Shown here one piece after another: positions 45,715 to 53,811 of a stretch of DNA of 53,811 bases; position 1 is the stretch's first letter; each line of letters begins with the position of its first letter. Made by a program: the position numbers and the translations under genes. Below the pieces are notes generated by a model. It searched no databases and was not told the DNA's origin. It worked only from the letters and a program-made list of their open reading frames with translations. The stretch spans positions 1 through 53,811 of IMG/VR virus record IMGVR_UViG_3300044712_000302. One strand, written 5' to 3'. Source of the stretch: a virus.

Positions 45715-48234
45715 TCAGGGTTGTGGGTTGATACCGGTGCCGGTGGACACCGCTACTTTTTCGCCAGAGGCAATTTCTGCTGCGGCCAGACGCATGGCCG
45801 TCACGTTGTCGGCCGTGTTCATCTCAACACGGGCGCTGATTTCGGCTGCGGTCCTCTGGTTTTCGGCAAACTCGCGCATCTGATCGGCCTGGAACTGCTC
45901 CGAGCGGGCCTGCTGCTTGTCGGCCAGCGCGGCGGCATCGGACTGAACCTTCTGTGCTGCCTTCTGCTGCTCGATCTGCAGGCGCTGCTGGTCGGTCTGT
46001 GCGCGCTGCTGCAGGGCAAGTTGCTGCACCTGCGCGTTGAGCTGCGCAATCTCCATGCTTTTGTCCTGCGGCATCTGAGGTGGCTGAGGGGCAAACTGCT
46101 GGGCCATCTGATCGATCTGGGCCAGCTCCTTGGAAAACTGCGCCAGCTGCTGCTCGATGATCTGCTGCACGCGCACGATGACCTTGACCTGCTGCTCGGC
46201 GTCGTCGGTGATCAAATGCTCGCGCTCGGCGCGCTGCACGGCCTCGTGGGCTTGCGTCAGGTAGAAGTTCAACAGGTGGTCGCGCAGGTGCTGCGCCATC
46301 GGGTAGATGTAGGTCTTGACGATGGCCGGGTTCATGCCAAACACCGGCGACTTCAAGAACGCCAAGTGCGTCTGGATGTGCGCCACGTGGTCCTGCTTGG
46401 GCAGCACGTAGACCGGGCGGCCCATCGAGGCGGCCACGTTCTCGCTAACCGGGTCGACGTCGTCCTGACCAGGCTGAGGCTGCAGCACGTCGTCCGGGCT
46501 GAGCTTGAGGTTGCGCAGGAACATTTCCTCGACCTTGCGCAGGTCGTACATCTGCGGCATGGCAGATGCACGGGCCTGCACGGCCTGGACCTGGGCGAAG
46601 CGCTGCGCCTCGCTGAAGATGGCCGGGTCGGACACGGGCACAACGTCCATCGGGCCGTCGAAGTCCTCGGGCTTCACATCCAGGCCGTTTTCCATGGCCT
46701 CGATGTCTTCTTCGGTCAGGTACGCGCTGTTGATGCGGTGCAGGATGGCAAACACGCGTGCCATGCTGTTGTGCAGGCGCGAGTGGATGGAGCTGAACAC
46801 CACCATGCCCTGCTCGATGAGCGCCAGGGTCGTGCCCACCGGGGCGTTGGGGTTTTGGTCGGACAGCTTCTCAAACGAGGTCTGCACCACGCCCTTGCCC
46901 GCGTCCACCAGGAAGCCGAGCAGCTGGAACAGCGTGGGGCTTGGGCCGTTGAACGGCAGGGCCATGGCCAGCTTGCGAATGTCGTCGACCAGAGCTCCGC
47001 CCTCAATCTCGACCACCTCGGTCGGCTGCAGGTTGATCGTCTGGCCGCCAGGGCCGCCCTTGAGTTTCAAAAGCGTCGGGATGTTTTGGATGTGGGCCGA
47101 GTCCAGCAACGCACGCAGCGCGCCAGTGGCTGCGCCCGACAAGCCGCCGATCATGTGGGTCAGGCCAATCGGGTACGCGCCGCGCCAAGGCACGAACGGG
47201 AACTCGACAATCCAGTCCAGCTCCTTGCGGCGCTGGTCCTCTGGCTCCCAGTTGCGGTACAGCGAGAGCGCCTTGCGCGTGGACTTGTCGATGCTGATGA
47301 TGTACGGCTCCATGCCGTCACCAAAGTCCAGGTGGGTGTAAATCTCGAAGATGGTCCGCAGGCCGTCCTCGTTGTAGCTGGTGTCCTCGCGGCCCTCGAT
47401 CTTGTCGTTGGCGATCGTGGCCTTGCTGAACTCGACCTGATCGGGCGAGCCCAGGTCCACCTCGGTGTACATGCCCGCCTTCATGCGGCGGTTGAACTCG
47501 GCCTTGGTGACGTACTGCACGTGCGTCTTGCGCTCGGCCGAGTAAAAGTTGGTGGCCGCAAACGGCAGGTAAATGTCGTCGATGGCGATGAACTCGGCCG
47601 TCGGGCGCTTCCACTGCGGGGACCACATGAGCTTGAGGTACTGGCCGCCACCCAGGGGGAGTTGGGTGGACAGCTGCTCCAGCTCGCCGCGCAGCTCGGG
47701 CATTTGCTGCGTGGTCTGCCAATTCATGAACTCGGCCTTGCGGCGGGCCTTTTCCAGCTTCTCGGGCTCAGCCTCGCCCAGAATCTTGGACTTGACCGGG
47801 CCGGAGGGCGGGAAAACCTCCTTCATGAATCGTGCGCTGAAATCGACACAGGCCTCGACCAGCATCGGGTGCACCACCTTGTTGGCTCCCGAGAACTGAG
47901 CACCGCCGGGTGCATCGTCGCCCAGGCCGGTGCGGCGCAGGCCTTCCTCGTAGAGCTTGTCGCGCTTGGAGCGGGCGTCCTTGTCGCGCTCGATCTTGTC
48001 GAGCAGGTCAACGACCGCGTCGGACAGCATGCTGCGATCGACCTCGTCGACGATGTTGGCAAAGTGAGCCTTCTTGTCGGCCACATCCTGCTCGTTCTTC
48101 ATGCGGATGACCGCGCCACCGTCCTCGGTATCTTCAACCTCCAGATCGTCGTCGGGCATGGAGACGGTTTCGCCTCGCTGCTCATCGTCGCTTGGGTTCT
48201 CGTCTTCGCCGTCGTTCAGGAGTTGGTCAGCCAT
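45715..48234 (-). CDS. Portal protein
   Basis: An 839-aa portal, the DNA entry ring at one capsid vertex. The core (residues about 60-560) has DAPGGAQFSGANKVVHPMLV, PLGGGQYLKLMWSP, AFIAIDDIYLPF-type strands, WIVEFPFVPWRGAYPIGLTH and SIHSRLHNSMARVFAILHRI. The C terminus (650-820) is a long Gln-rich coiled coil, probably the helical barrel extending into the capsid. Size matches large P22-like portals. The N-terminal 50 residues are strongly acidic. It follows the PcfJ-like gene by 4 bp. Confidence 0.9.
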   Translation of the reverse strand: MADQLLNDGEDENPSDDEQRGETVSMPDDDLEVEDTEDGGAVIRMKNEQDVADKKAHFANIVDEVDRSMLSDAVVDLLDKIERDKDARSKRDKLYEEGLRRTGLGDDAPGGAQFSGANKVVHPMLVEACVDFSARFMKEVFPPSGPVKSKILGEAEPEKLEKARRKAEFMNWQTTQQMPELRGELEQLSTQLPLGGGQYLKLMWSPQWKRPTAEFIAIDDIYLPFAATNFYSAERKTHVQYVTKAEFNRRMKAGMYTEVDLGSPDQVEFSKATIANDKIEGREDTSYNEDGLRTIFEIYTHLDFGDGMEPYIISIDKSTRKALSLYRNWEPEDQRRKELDWIVEFPFVPWRGAYPIGLTHMIGGLSGAATGALRALLDSAHIQNIPTLLKLKGGPGGQTINLQPTEVVEIEGGALVDDIRKLAMALPFNGPSPTLFQLLGFLVDAGKGVVQTSFEKLSDQNPNAPVGTTLALIEQGMVVFSSIHSRLHNSMARVFAILHRINSAYLTEEDIEAMENGLDVKPEDFDGPMDVVPVSDPAIFSEAQRFAQVQAVQARASAMPQMYDLRKVEEMFLRNLKLSPDDVLQPQPGQDDVDPVSENVAASMGRPVYVLPKQDHVAHIQTHLAFLKSPVFGMNPAIVKTYIYPMAQHLRDHLLNFYLTQAHEAVQRAEREHLITDDAEQQVKVIVRVQQIIEQQLAQFSKELAQIDQMAQQFAPQPPQMPQDKSMEIAQLNAQVQQLALQQRAQTDQQRLQIEQQKAAQKVQSDAAALADKQQARSEQFQADQMREFAENQRTAAEISARVEMNTADNVTAMRLAAAEIASGEKVAVSTGTGINPQP

Positions 48235-48238
48235 GTGT

Positions 48239-50410
48239 TCAGCCCGCGTTCATTGCGTGGAGCTCGTCCACGATGGACCCGATTCTAGCCGGGTCAAAGT
48301 CGTCTGTGTGGAAATTCGCACCGGACACCAGGCCGCCGGATGCGAAGCCTTCCGCGTTCTTGCGAACGATGTCCTTGTACTCGTCCTCGGTGACGAACCG
48401 CTGGCCGCCGCGCATCTCGGCTGGCACGCCCATCTGCTGGAGATCAACAAGGCCCGTGTTTTTCAGGTCGCCGACGTTGCTCCAGTTTTGGCTGCGCACA
48501 AAGTCATGAACCATTGGAAGCAAATGCGCATCTGGATTATCTTTGTAACCGGTACCGGCATGTCGAATTTTTTGTCCAGGGTCTTTTTTTCCGGAACCTT
48601 TGATTTGAACGATCTCATGAGGAAGACTGCGAACCCACTCCGCATATTCAGGTGTTGCCTCAATGTCTGAAATAAGCAAATCTTGAGATGCAATTTTGCT
48701 TGACTTTGGATAAAGCTTTTGAGCCTCTTTTTCAAGATCAAGATTTTTTGATGCCAAATACTGATACACGGAACCTTCACCAGGTCGCACCTCGATCGTC
48801 ACGTGCGGCTGGCCCTTCTTGTCGCGCAGGCTGAAAATCTTGGATCTGCCTTCGATCACATCCGGGCAGTAGCCGCCGACGCAGTGGCCCATGGTCTCGC
48901 CCTCGTACTTGAGCGCGTCCTCCAGGGCTTTGTAGGACTCGTCCATTTCGACCTTCTTCTTCCGATTAAAGTCGGTCATCAGGTTGCGCACAAAGTCGTT
49001 GAACTCCGGAGTGCCTTCGTCAAATCCCTCGTCAAATGCCATGTCCTCAGCCACTTCGCGCATCTGACGCTGGTCCATGTCCGGAGGTAAATCCATCTCG
49101 GATTTCTCGACGGTGATCTTGCGTCCAGTTTCCTTGGGTGCTTTGAGCTCGACCCATTTGAAGCCCTGCTCGGGGTACTCCTTGAAAACCTGCGTGGCCG
49201 GGCCCATGGCGCGGGCCATGTCAGCCTCGACCTTTTGGGCCGCGCGCCAGGCGTTGATGTCCGCCACGCGCTGAACGGCCTGGGGCACCGTGACCTTCTC
49301 CAGGTCCTGGTACTTCCAGCGCAGGTTCTCGGGCAGGCCGGACGTTGGATTGATGGCGTTTTTCAGCTCGTCGACCAGGTGGCCAAAGCCAAGCATGCCC
49401 TGCCCTGCGGAGCCTTGCAGCATCTCGTACACCGGTGTCTCTGGAGGAACCTTGAGCAGCCAGGGGTTTTCCTTCACGGTCTCCGGGTAGTAGCCGGTGA
49501 TGTCCGATGCTTTGAGCGGGTTGATGAATGTGTCCGCCCGATCCTCCCAGGTCTTGGCCAGCGGCGACACGCCCATGCCTTCCTCGGGAAATCCTGCCTC
49601 GCGGCGCGCGCGGGTGACGTTGTAGCCAGTGGGCAAAATCTCGGAGTGAATCGGGCCCTTCTCGGCCAGGGCTCGAATGGGGTCCTCGGCGGTCCCCATC
49701 TCGTTTTTGATGTACTTGGCCAGCTTTGTGTCGAGCCAGCGGTTCATGGCCGCCTCAGACTCAAGTCGAGAGCGCTCGCGAGCAAAAAGCTCTGGATTTA
49801 CTTCAACGCCAGCTTCAACATTTTGCGCATAAGCCGCATCAAGGTCGCGCAGTCGAGCGGCTGGGTCTTGTCCAATGACTTTCACCCGCATCGGGGCAAT
49901 CTCGCGCTCGATGCTGCCGGCCAGCCAGTTGCCGCCCTTGGGCTTGACCACCTGCGATCGGGATCCTGTGACCATGTCCTGCATCAGCTGCGCGCCGATG
50001 CCGCCACGCTCCATCACCTGTGGCACAACGCGCTCGGCCAGGCGTTCGCCAGCGCGGCCAGCAGCCATGGCGCCACGTGTGGCGGTTTTGCCGGCCATCG
50101 CAGCGAGAGGCGTGACGTTCATCGCAACATCAGCAACGTCTGCAACCCGAGGATCAAGCCTGAAAGTGCCGATGCCACCGGTGGCCACGTTGCCACCACG
50201 AATCAGGGCGCGCGGCCCGTAGTAAGAAACGTCCTCAGCAAGGGAGGCGGCGCCGGGTAGCGAAAGCAGCTCGTCAACGCTGGTGCCGCCAAGCAGCGGA
50301 ATGCGTGGATCGACCTGGTACTGGCCAGCAAGTTGTTGCAGTGAGCGCAAACCTCGCGCCAGTGCGCCCGTGTATGGGTTTTGAGGCGTTGCCCGGATGT
50401 TGTCAGCCAC
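48239..50410 (-). CDS. Large PcfJ-like protein, probable virion or polyvalent effector
   Basis: A 723-aa protein between the JAB-like gene and portal. Residues about 500-550 hold MGHCVGGYCPDVIEGRSKIF and SLRDKKGQPHVTIEV, the PcfJ signature known from conjugative plasmids. The N-terminal 400 residues are helical with no family I recognise. It may be a packaged or injected polyvalent protein. It starts with GTG at 50410, with AAGGAG seven bases before it. Bases about 48490-48790 are far more AT-rich than the rest, hinting at recombination in the C terminus. Confidence 0.75.
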   Translation of the reverse strand: MADNIRATPQNPYTGALARGLRSLQQLAGQYQVDPRIPLLGGTSVDELLSLPGAASLAEDVSYYGPRALIRGGNVATGGIGTFRLDPRVADVADVAMNVTPLAAMAGKTATRGAMAAGRAGERLAERVVPQVMERGGIGAQLMQDMVTGSRSQVVKPKGGNWLAGSIEREIAPMRVKVIGQDPAARLRDLDAAYAQNVEAGVEVNPELFARERSRLESEAAMNRWLDTKLAKYIKNEMGTAEDPIRALAEKGPIHSEILPTGYNVTRARREAGFPEEGMGVSPLAKTWEDRADTFINPLKASDITGYYPETVKENPWLLKVPPETPVYEMLQGSAGQGMLGFGHLVDELKNAINPTSGLPENLRWKYQDLEKVTVPQAVQRVADINAWRAAQKVEADMARAMGPATQVFKEYPEQGFKWVELKAPKETGRKITVEKSEMDLPPDMDQRQMREVAEDMAFDEGFDEGTPEFNDFVRNLMTDFNRKKKVEMDESYKALEDALKYEGETMGHCVGGYCPDVIEGRSKIFSLRDKKGQPHVTIEVRPGEGSVYQYLASKNLDLEKEAQKLYPKSSKIASQDLLISDIEATPEYAEWVRSLPHEIVQIKGSGKKDPGQKIRHAGTGYKDNPDAHLLPMVHDFVRSQNWSNVGDLKNTGLVDLQQMGVPAEMRGGQRFVTEDEYKDIVRKNAEGFASGGLVSGANFHTDDFDPARIGSIVDELHAMNAG

Positions 50411-51215
50411 AGCTGCACTCCTTCACGTGGTTGAGGGCGCCGCCGACGCGGCCGCCTTTCTGGAATTTCTTGGAGCGAAGCACCTCGACCGCTGGACCCT
50501 CGAGCCGGCGGAACAGCTCAGTGTCGGTTGCCTCGGGCGTTGGCGTGAGCTGCTTGTTGCCAAGCTGCAGCTCGTGGCGGCCAAGGCCCTGGCCAGAGCG
50601 GTACCGGAGCAGGGTCAGCGGGGAAACATCCTCGAGCAGCTCGCCCAGGTCGCCGCCGTAGTCGAAGTACTCGCGGAAAAGCGGGTCGTCCTGGATCGAG
50701 CGGAAGGTGCCCTTGCTGCCTGCGCGCTGCAGCTCGAAGCGCGCAGCGTCGAGCATCTTCGGGTCGAAAACCCGCTGCGGGTTGTCGGTGGCAAAAAAGT
50801 TGTACGAGGTGACACGGCGCATGCCGTCGCGCGTCGGTGGCACAGCAATCAGCGTGCGAACGTCGCGGCCAGTCCTGGTCGGCGGGTAGTTGGTGCTGTA
50901 GAAGCTGAAGTCTTGGCGGCTCGGGGCGGTCTCAAAGATCGAGAAGCCGGATCCGGGGTGCGTGTGGAAGTCCAGGATGGCCGGACCACCAGGAGCGCGC
51001 ACTGCCTGCCGAAGGTCGTAGGCGTTGGGCGTCACGCTGGACTCGGTGCCGCGTGTGATTGCCGACGCGCCGCCTTCGTTGGCCAGGCCAATGACCGAGT
51101 GCTCGCGCCCGGTCTGCGCTGTCTGGCGCAAGGCCTCGCGGATGACGTCGGCTTGCTGTGGTGCCTCACGCGCAAGAAGTGCGCGCAGCTTTGCGAGGAC
51201 TGAAACTGGAGGCAT
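50403..51215 (-). CDS. JAB/MPN-like metalloprotease-domain protein
   Basis: A 270-aa protein. LDFHTHPGSGF (His84, His86) followed by SRQD (Ser99, Asp102) is a JAMM-type zinc motif, with a longer gap than the usual seven residues. Candidate upstream Glu residues are 38, 47 and 58. Other JAB enzymes cut isopeptide or peptide bonds, including ubiquitin-like tags. The remainder (residues 120-270) is unrecognised and ends in a Cys pair (ECSCG). It overlaps the PcfJ-like gene by eight bases. Activity is unproven. Confidence 0.7.
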   Translation of the reverse strand: MPPVSVLAKLRALLAREAPQQADVIREALRQTAQTGREHSVIGLANEGGASAITRGTESSVTPNAYDLRQAVRAPGGPAILDFHTHPGSGFSIFETAPSRQDFSFYSTNYPPTRTGRDVRTLIAVPPTRDGMRRVTSYNFFATDNPQRVFDPKMLDAARFELQRAGSKGTFRSIQDDPLFREYFDYGGDLGELLEDVSPLTLLRYRSGQGLGRHELQLGNKQLTPTPEATDTELFRRLEGPAVEVLRSKKFQKGGRVGGALNHVKECSCG

Positions 51216-51218
51216 GAT

Positions 51219-51494
51219 TTACCACTTCACTTTGTTGGCCCAATAGGCCGCGCTCGACGGCCCCTTGGCGATGTTCTTGGCGTGGCGGGCCTTGAAGCTG
51301 TCCCGCTTGTCCTTCATGGCCTGGGACTCGCCGGCCTTGGGCTTGCCGGCGGTCTTGGCGCCCTGCTCGCCGAAGCGGATCACCTTCTCCTGGCCATCAA
51401 AGCAGGCTTTGACGATGTGGGACTTCTTCGGGTGGTCCGGGGTGCGTTTCGGCTGGTTGCAAGCCATCTCGGATTTCTTGGCGGTCTTTGTCAT
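51219..51494 (-). CDS. Conserved phage protein (DUF6321-like)
   Basis: A 91-aa basic protein. HIVKACFDGQEKVIRFGEQG and KRDSFKARHAKNIAKGPSSA, ending YWANKVKW, are a recognisable phage signature (DUF6321 from memory). These proteins lie near terminase and portal genes. They may bind DNA or help packaging, but no activity is known. ATGA overlap with the gene upstream. Confidence 0.82.
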   Translation of the reverse strand: MTKTAKKSEMACNQPKRTPDHPKKSHIVKACFDGQEKVIRFGEQGAKTAGKPKAGESQAMKDKRDSFKARHAKNIAKGPSSAAYWANKVKW

Positions 51495-51664
51495 TTCGAC
51501 CTCCGCGCGGCGCGCATGTTGTCGACCAGGTTGGGGTAAGGTCGTCCGGCCTTCTCGGCTGCGCGCTTGGCGCTGGACTTGGCGCTGGGGGAGAGAGCCT
51601 TGGGAGCGCCCAGGGAGGTGGGGCGCTTCTTGTCCCAGATGGGCTTGGGTGGCTTAGACGGCAT
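51491..51664 (-). CDS. Small basic protein after large terminase
   Basis: A 57-aa, Lys/Arg/Pro-rich protein, MPSKPPKPIWDKKRPTSL, ending in RPYPNLVDNMRAARRSK, a pattern common next to phage terminases. The ATG at 51664 lies 11 bases inside the terminase end; an in-frame TTG at 51709 is unlikely. Probably structural or DNA-associated. Confidence 0.72.
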   Translation of the reverse strand: MPSKPPKPIWDKKRPTSLGAPKALSPSAKSSAKRAAEKAGRPYPNLVDNMRAARRSK

Positions 51665-53234
51665 ACGGGTTGACCTTTCCTTCACGACGATGGGGCCGAT
51701 CTTCGTCAACGTCGCGTGCCTGTGGCAGCTCGAACCAGCCGTCGTTCTTCAGGTAGATGACCGCCTGCGTGAAGGTGTCCACGTAGTCGTCATGTTCCGC
51801 GACGGGGAACTTCGCCACTTGGGTCAGGAACGGCTGGGCCCAGCTCACAGGCTGGCCGGGGTTCTTGGCAGACTCCGGGATCCACAGCAGTCCAAGCTCC
51901 AACGTCGGCGCGGTCTGGTGCGCCCTCGACACCTTGTCCGCTTGGCCCGGATTGTAGCCAACGGCCGGCACCTTGGCCAGACGCAGGTCCTGCAGCAGCG
52001 ATTGGCCACTGGCCTTGGCCTCGACCAGGATGCGGTCGGGCTTCCTTCCCTTGGTCGGCATCCCAGCCTTGGCCGACTTGTCCGCCCCGTACTCGCTGGT
52101 CCAGTCGCGGATCACCTTGGAGCGCAGGTCGGGGTAGCCCAGGTGCTCGTCCCAGGCGTCGAGCAGCATGGCGTTGCGCAGGCCTCGGTGCGTGAACACG
52201 CCCCAGACCGTGCAGGCCGTCGGGTCGCCCGTGGTCCGCTCGGTGAAGGCGCAGTCGTAGCTTTGCAGGATGTACTCAAAGGGCGGCAGGCGCTGGGCCA
52301 CCGGCCAGAGGTTGAAGCAGTCGGCCTTCAGGATGCCGCCCTCGGCGGGCGACGGCTCTTGCTGCAGCTGGCCAGCGGTGCCGTAGGTGCCCAGCAGCTG
52401 CTTGAGCTTGGTGATCTCGGCCTCGCCGAAGCGGTCGGGGCAGATCAGCTCGCCCTTGGTGCGGCGCGGGTCGTAGGGCCCGAGCACCGTCCTGCGCTGT
52501 TTGCCGTCCCACTCGGCCGGGATGCAGATGTGCTCCCAGCCTTTGATGTCGTTGAGGATGTGCCCGCTGATGTCCTTCTCGTGCAGGCGCTGCATGACCG
52601 TCACCATGGCGTCGGTCTTGGGGTTGTTCAGACGCGTGGACCAAACCATGTCGAACCACTCGAGCGCGCTCTCGCGCATGGTCTCGGACTGCGCGTCCTG
52701 TGCGCCGTGCGGGTCGTCCAGGATCAGGCGCGAGCCGCCCTCACCGGTTGCGGTACCGCCCACCGAGGTGGCCAGCCGGTAGCCGGTCTTGTTGTTCTCG
52801 AATCGCTGCTTGGCGTTTTGGTCCCCGGCCAGCTGGAACATGTGCCCCCAGCGCTCCTGGTACCAGGGCGACTGGATCAGCCGCCGGGCCTTGAGGTTGT
52901 CTCGGATGGACAGCGTGCCGGAGTAGGACGCGGCGAGGAACTTCTGCTCGGGCGAGGTCAGCCACTCCCAGCAGCACCAAGCCACCGAAACGATGGTGGA
53001 CTTGGAGTGGCGCGGCGGGATGTTGATGAGCAGGCGCTGAATCTCGCCGAAGCTGACGGCCTCCAGGTGCTCGCAGATCAGCTCGATGTGCCAGCTGGGC
53101 ACAAACGGGACGCCGGGCTCCATGACGTGCCAAGCCTGTTTGACGAACTCGTACAGGCTGGCGCTGGCGCGGCGGCGGTCCTGTTCCTTGGCGATCAGGT
53201 CCAGCATGACGGCGGGGGAGACGGGTGCGTTCAT
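51654..53234 (-). CDS. terL: Terminase large subunit
   Basis: A 526-aa packaging motor with ATPase and nuclease domains. Walker A is PPRHSKS (73-79) and Walker B LILDD (170-174). The nuclease domain has Asp327 in SYDCAF, Glu405 in VEAKASG and HDDYVD (481-486). Together these translocate DNA into the prohead and cut the concatemer. Size is normal. TGA/ATG overlap with the gene upstream. Packaging mode cannot be read from motifs alone. Confidence 0.95.
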   Translation of the reverse strand: MNAPVSPAVMLDLIAKEQDRRRASASLYEFVKQAWHVMEPGVPFVPSWHIELICEHLEAVSFGEIQRLLINIPPRHSKSTIVSVAWCCWEWLTSPEQKFLAASYSGTLSIRDNLKARRLIQSPWYQERWGHMFQLAGDQNAKQRFENNKTGYRLATSVGGTATGEGGSRLILDDPHGAQDAQSETMRESALEWFDMVWSTRLNNPKTDAMVTVMQRLHEKDISGHILNDIKGWEHICIPAEWDGKQRRTVLGPYDPRRTKGELICPDRFGEAEITKLKQLLGTYGTAGQLQQEPSPAEGGILKADCFNLWPVAQRLPPFEYILQSYDCAFTERTTGDPTACTVWGVFTHRGLRNAMLLDAWDEHLGYPDLRSKVIRDWTSEYGADKSAKAGMPTKGRKPDRILVEAKASGQSLLQDLRLAKVPAVGYNPGQADKVSRAHQTAPTLELGLLWIPESAKNPGQPVSWAQPFLTQVAKFPVAEHDDYVDTFTQAVIYLKNDGWFELPQARDVDEDRPHRREGKVNPYAV

Positions 53235-53428
53235 TGCAGCCGAATCTCCCCACGCTCGAGCTTGTCGCGCTGGTCCATGGCGTTGTGCAGGATCACGTCC
53301 GGGTGTTCCTCATGCACCCTTGGGTGACACCAGCAAGCACGGCTGACCTCGTGCTCCTTGAAGTCCCCGAGCGGGATGATGTGGCAAAGCGCCTGTTCAT
53401 CGCCCGGGTAAACCGCTGAGGCAGTCAT
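53231..53428 (-). CDS. Small Cys/His-rich protein upstream of terminase
   Basis: A 65-aa protein, MTASAVYPGDEQALCHIIPL, with ACWCHPRVHEEHPDVILHN. The Cys15, His16, Cys and His cluster may bind metal. It overlaps both neighbours by ATGA in the packaging operon. Function unknown. Confidence 0.75.
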   Translation of the reverse strand: MTASAVYPGDEQALCHIIPLGDFKEHEVSRACWCHPRVHEEHPDVILHNAMDQRDKLERGEIRLQ

Positions 53429-53700
53429 GCGGCGTTGATCGCCTCTTGCAGCAGACGCACGGCGTCGAGCTGGGCGTTGACCACCACCGAGTTGGCGTGG
53501 CCAGTTTCGCTCAGCGCCATGCCCTGGGCCGTGCACTGCTCGCCGAAGGCGTCCAGCAAAGCCAGAATGCGGGCGCGTTCAAAGGCGATCATGTCCTCGC
53601 CGTGCTGGCGCACCAGGTCCTCAGGGAACAAGGCCTGAAAGCGACCGTCGTGGTCAAGCAGGGCGGGCAGGGGGGACTCGGGGAGGGTGGGTTTGTTCAT
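53425..53700 (-). CDS. Hypothetical protein in packaging operon
   Basis: A 91-aa, helical protein (DHDGRFQALFPEDLVRQHGE, FERARILALLDAFGEQCTAQ). Its start at 53700 overlaps the stop of the junction-spanning gene as ATGA, so it lies between small and large terminase genes. No domain recognised. Confidence 0.75.
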   Translation of the reverse strand: MNKPTLPESPLPALLDHDGRFQALFPEDLVRQHGEDMIAFERARILALLDAFGEQCTAQGMALSETGHANSVVVNAQLDAVRLLQEAINAA

Positions 53701-53811
53701 TGCGGGGTCTCGGTTGGTTGTGTGGTGGGGATGCCCATGGCCAGAACATCGGCGTACTCTTTGGCGCTCATGCCTGCGCCGTCGTCGTTGCGCATCCATT
53801 CGATGATGCGC
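53685..53811. repeat. Direct terminal repeat, right copy
   Basis: Exact copy of bases 1-127. It holds the start codon of the gene 53425..53700 and the 3' end of the gene whose complete copy is at 13..321. The unique genome length is therefore about 53,684 bp. Confidence 0.95.

Noticed and set aside
45577-48288. A 903-aa open frame on the plus strand opposite portal
   Set aside because: It mirrors the portal frame, which has clear motifs; long antisense frames are a by-product of GC-rich codon usage. No ribosome site or domain.
51567-53327. A 586-aa plus-strand frame opposite terminase
   Set aside because: Shadow of the large terminase gene, with low-complexity Val/Gly/Arg content and no domain.
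1-53811. tRNA genes, CRISPR arrays, integrase/attachment sites, insertion sequences
   Set aside because: Looked for by eye on both strands; no cloverleaf-like clusters, regular spacer arrays, recombinase motifs or transposase frames were found. A tRNA scan would be decisive.

Overview
The window looks like one complete tailed-phage genome. Bases 1-127 recur exactly as bases 53685-53811, so the contig closes into a circle of about 53,684 bp, and one gene (13..321) runs across the junction. GC content is roughly 60% by eye, genes are packed with ATGA, GTGA or TGATG overlaps, and many small proteins look like those of phages infecting freshwater Burkholderiales; the host is an inference. I see no integrase, tRNA gene, rRNA or CRISPR array. 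There is a P22-like set of portal, gp4-like connector and gp10-like tail proteins, and no tape-measure, sheath or long tail-tube gene. I therefore infer a short-tailed (podovirus-type) phage with no evidence of integration.

The genome forms two transcription arms. They diverge from a control region at 10400-10634, which holds a Cro/YdaS-like repressor gene and a 23-bp palindromic operator. They converge at a strong intrinsic terminator at 21073-21100. The rightward arm (10635..21092) carries about 30 small overlapping genes, many encoding tiny Cys-pair (zinc-ribbon-like) or single-span membrane proteins. It also has a recombination block: YqaJ/lambda-type exonuclease, RecT annealase, DUF2303 protein and accessory genes.

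The leftward arm runs from 10399 through the origin of the contig to 21137. It begins with regulators and small proteins, including a sigma-70 region-4-like protein. Next come replication genes: SF2 helicase, zinc-ribbon protein, VRR-NUC nuclease and a PriCT/Toprim/D5-type primase-helicase. A ParB-methyltransferase fusion follows, then the packaging genes (small and large terminase). The late genes come in this order: JAB-like and PcfJ-like proteins, portal, a GroES-like co-chaperonin, a cassette encoding Acb2/Tad1-like and RyR-domain proteins, scaffold, major capsid, connectors, tail fibres, lysis genes (31-aa membrane peptide, GH108 endolysin, holin), tail proteins and large Gln/Ala/Gly-rich virion proteins.

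Only two stretches over 300 bp lack a gene: 2434-2755 and 5396-5807, on either side of the primase gene. Both contain repeats, hairpins and promoter-like elements and are candidate origin or control regions. The most interesting candidates for new biology are the RyR plus Acb2/Tad1-like cassette (43870..44869), which may counter nucleotide-signalling immunity, and the JAB plus PcfJ pair (48239..51215) between terminase and portal.
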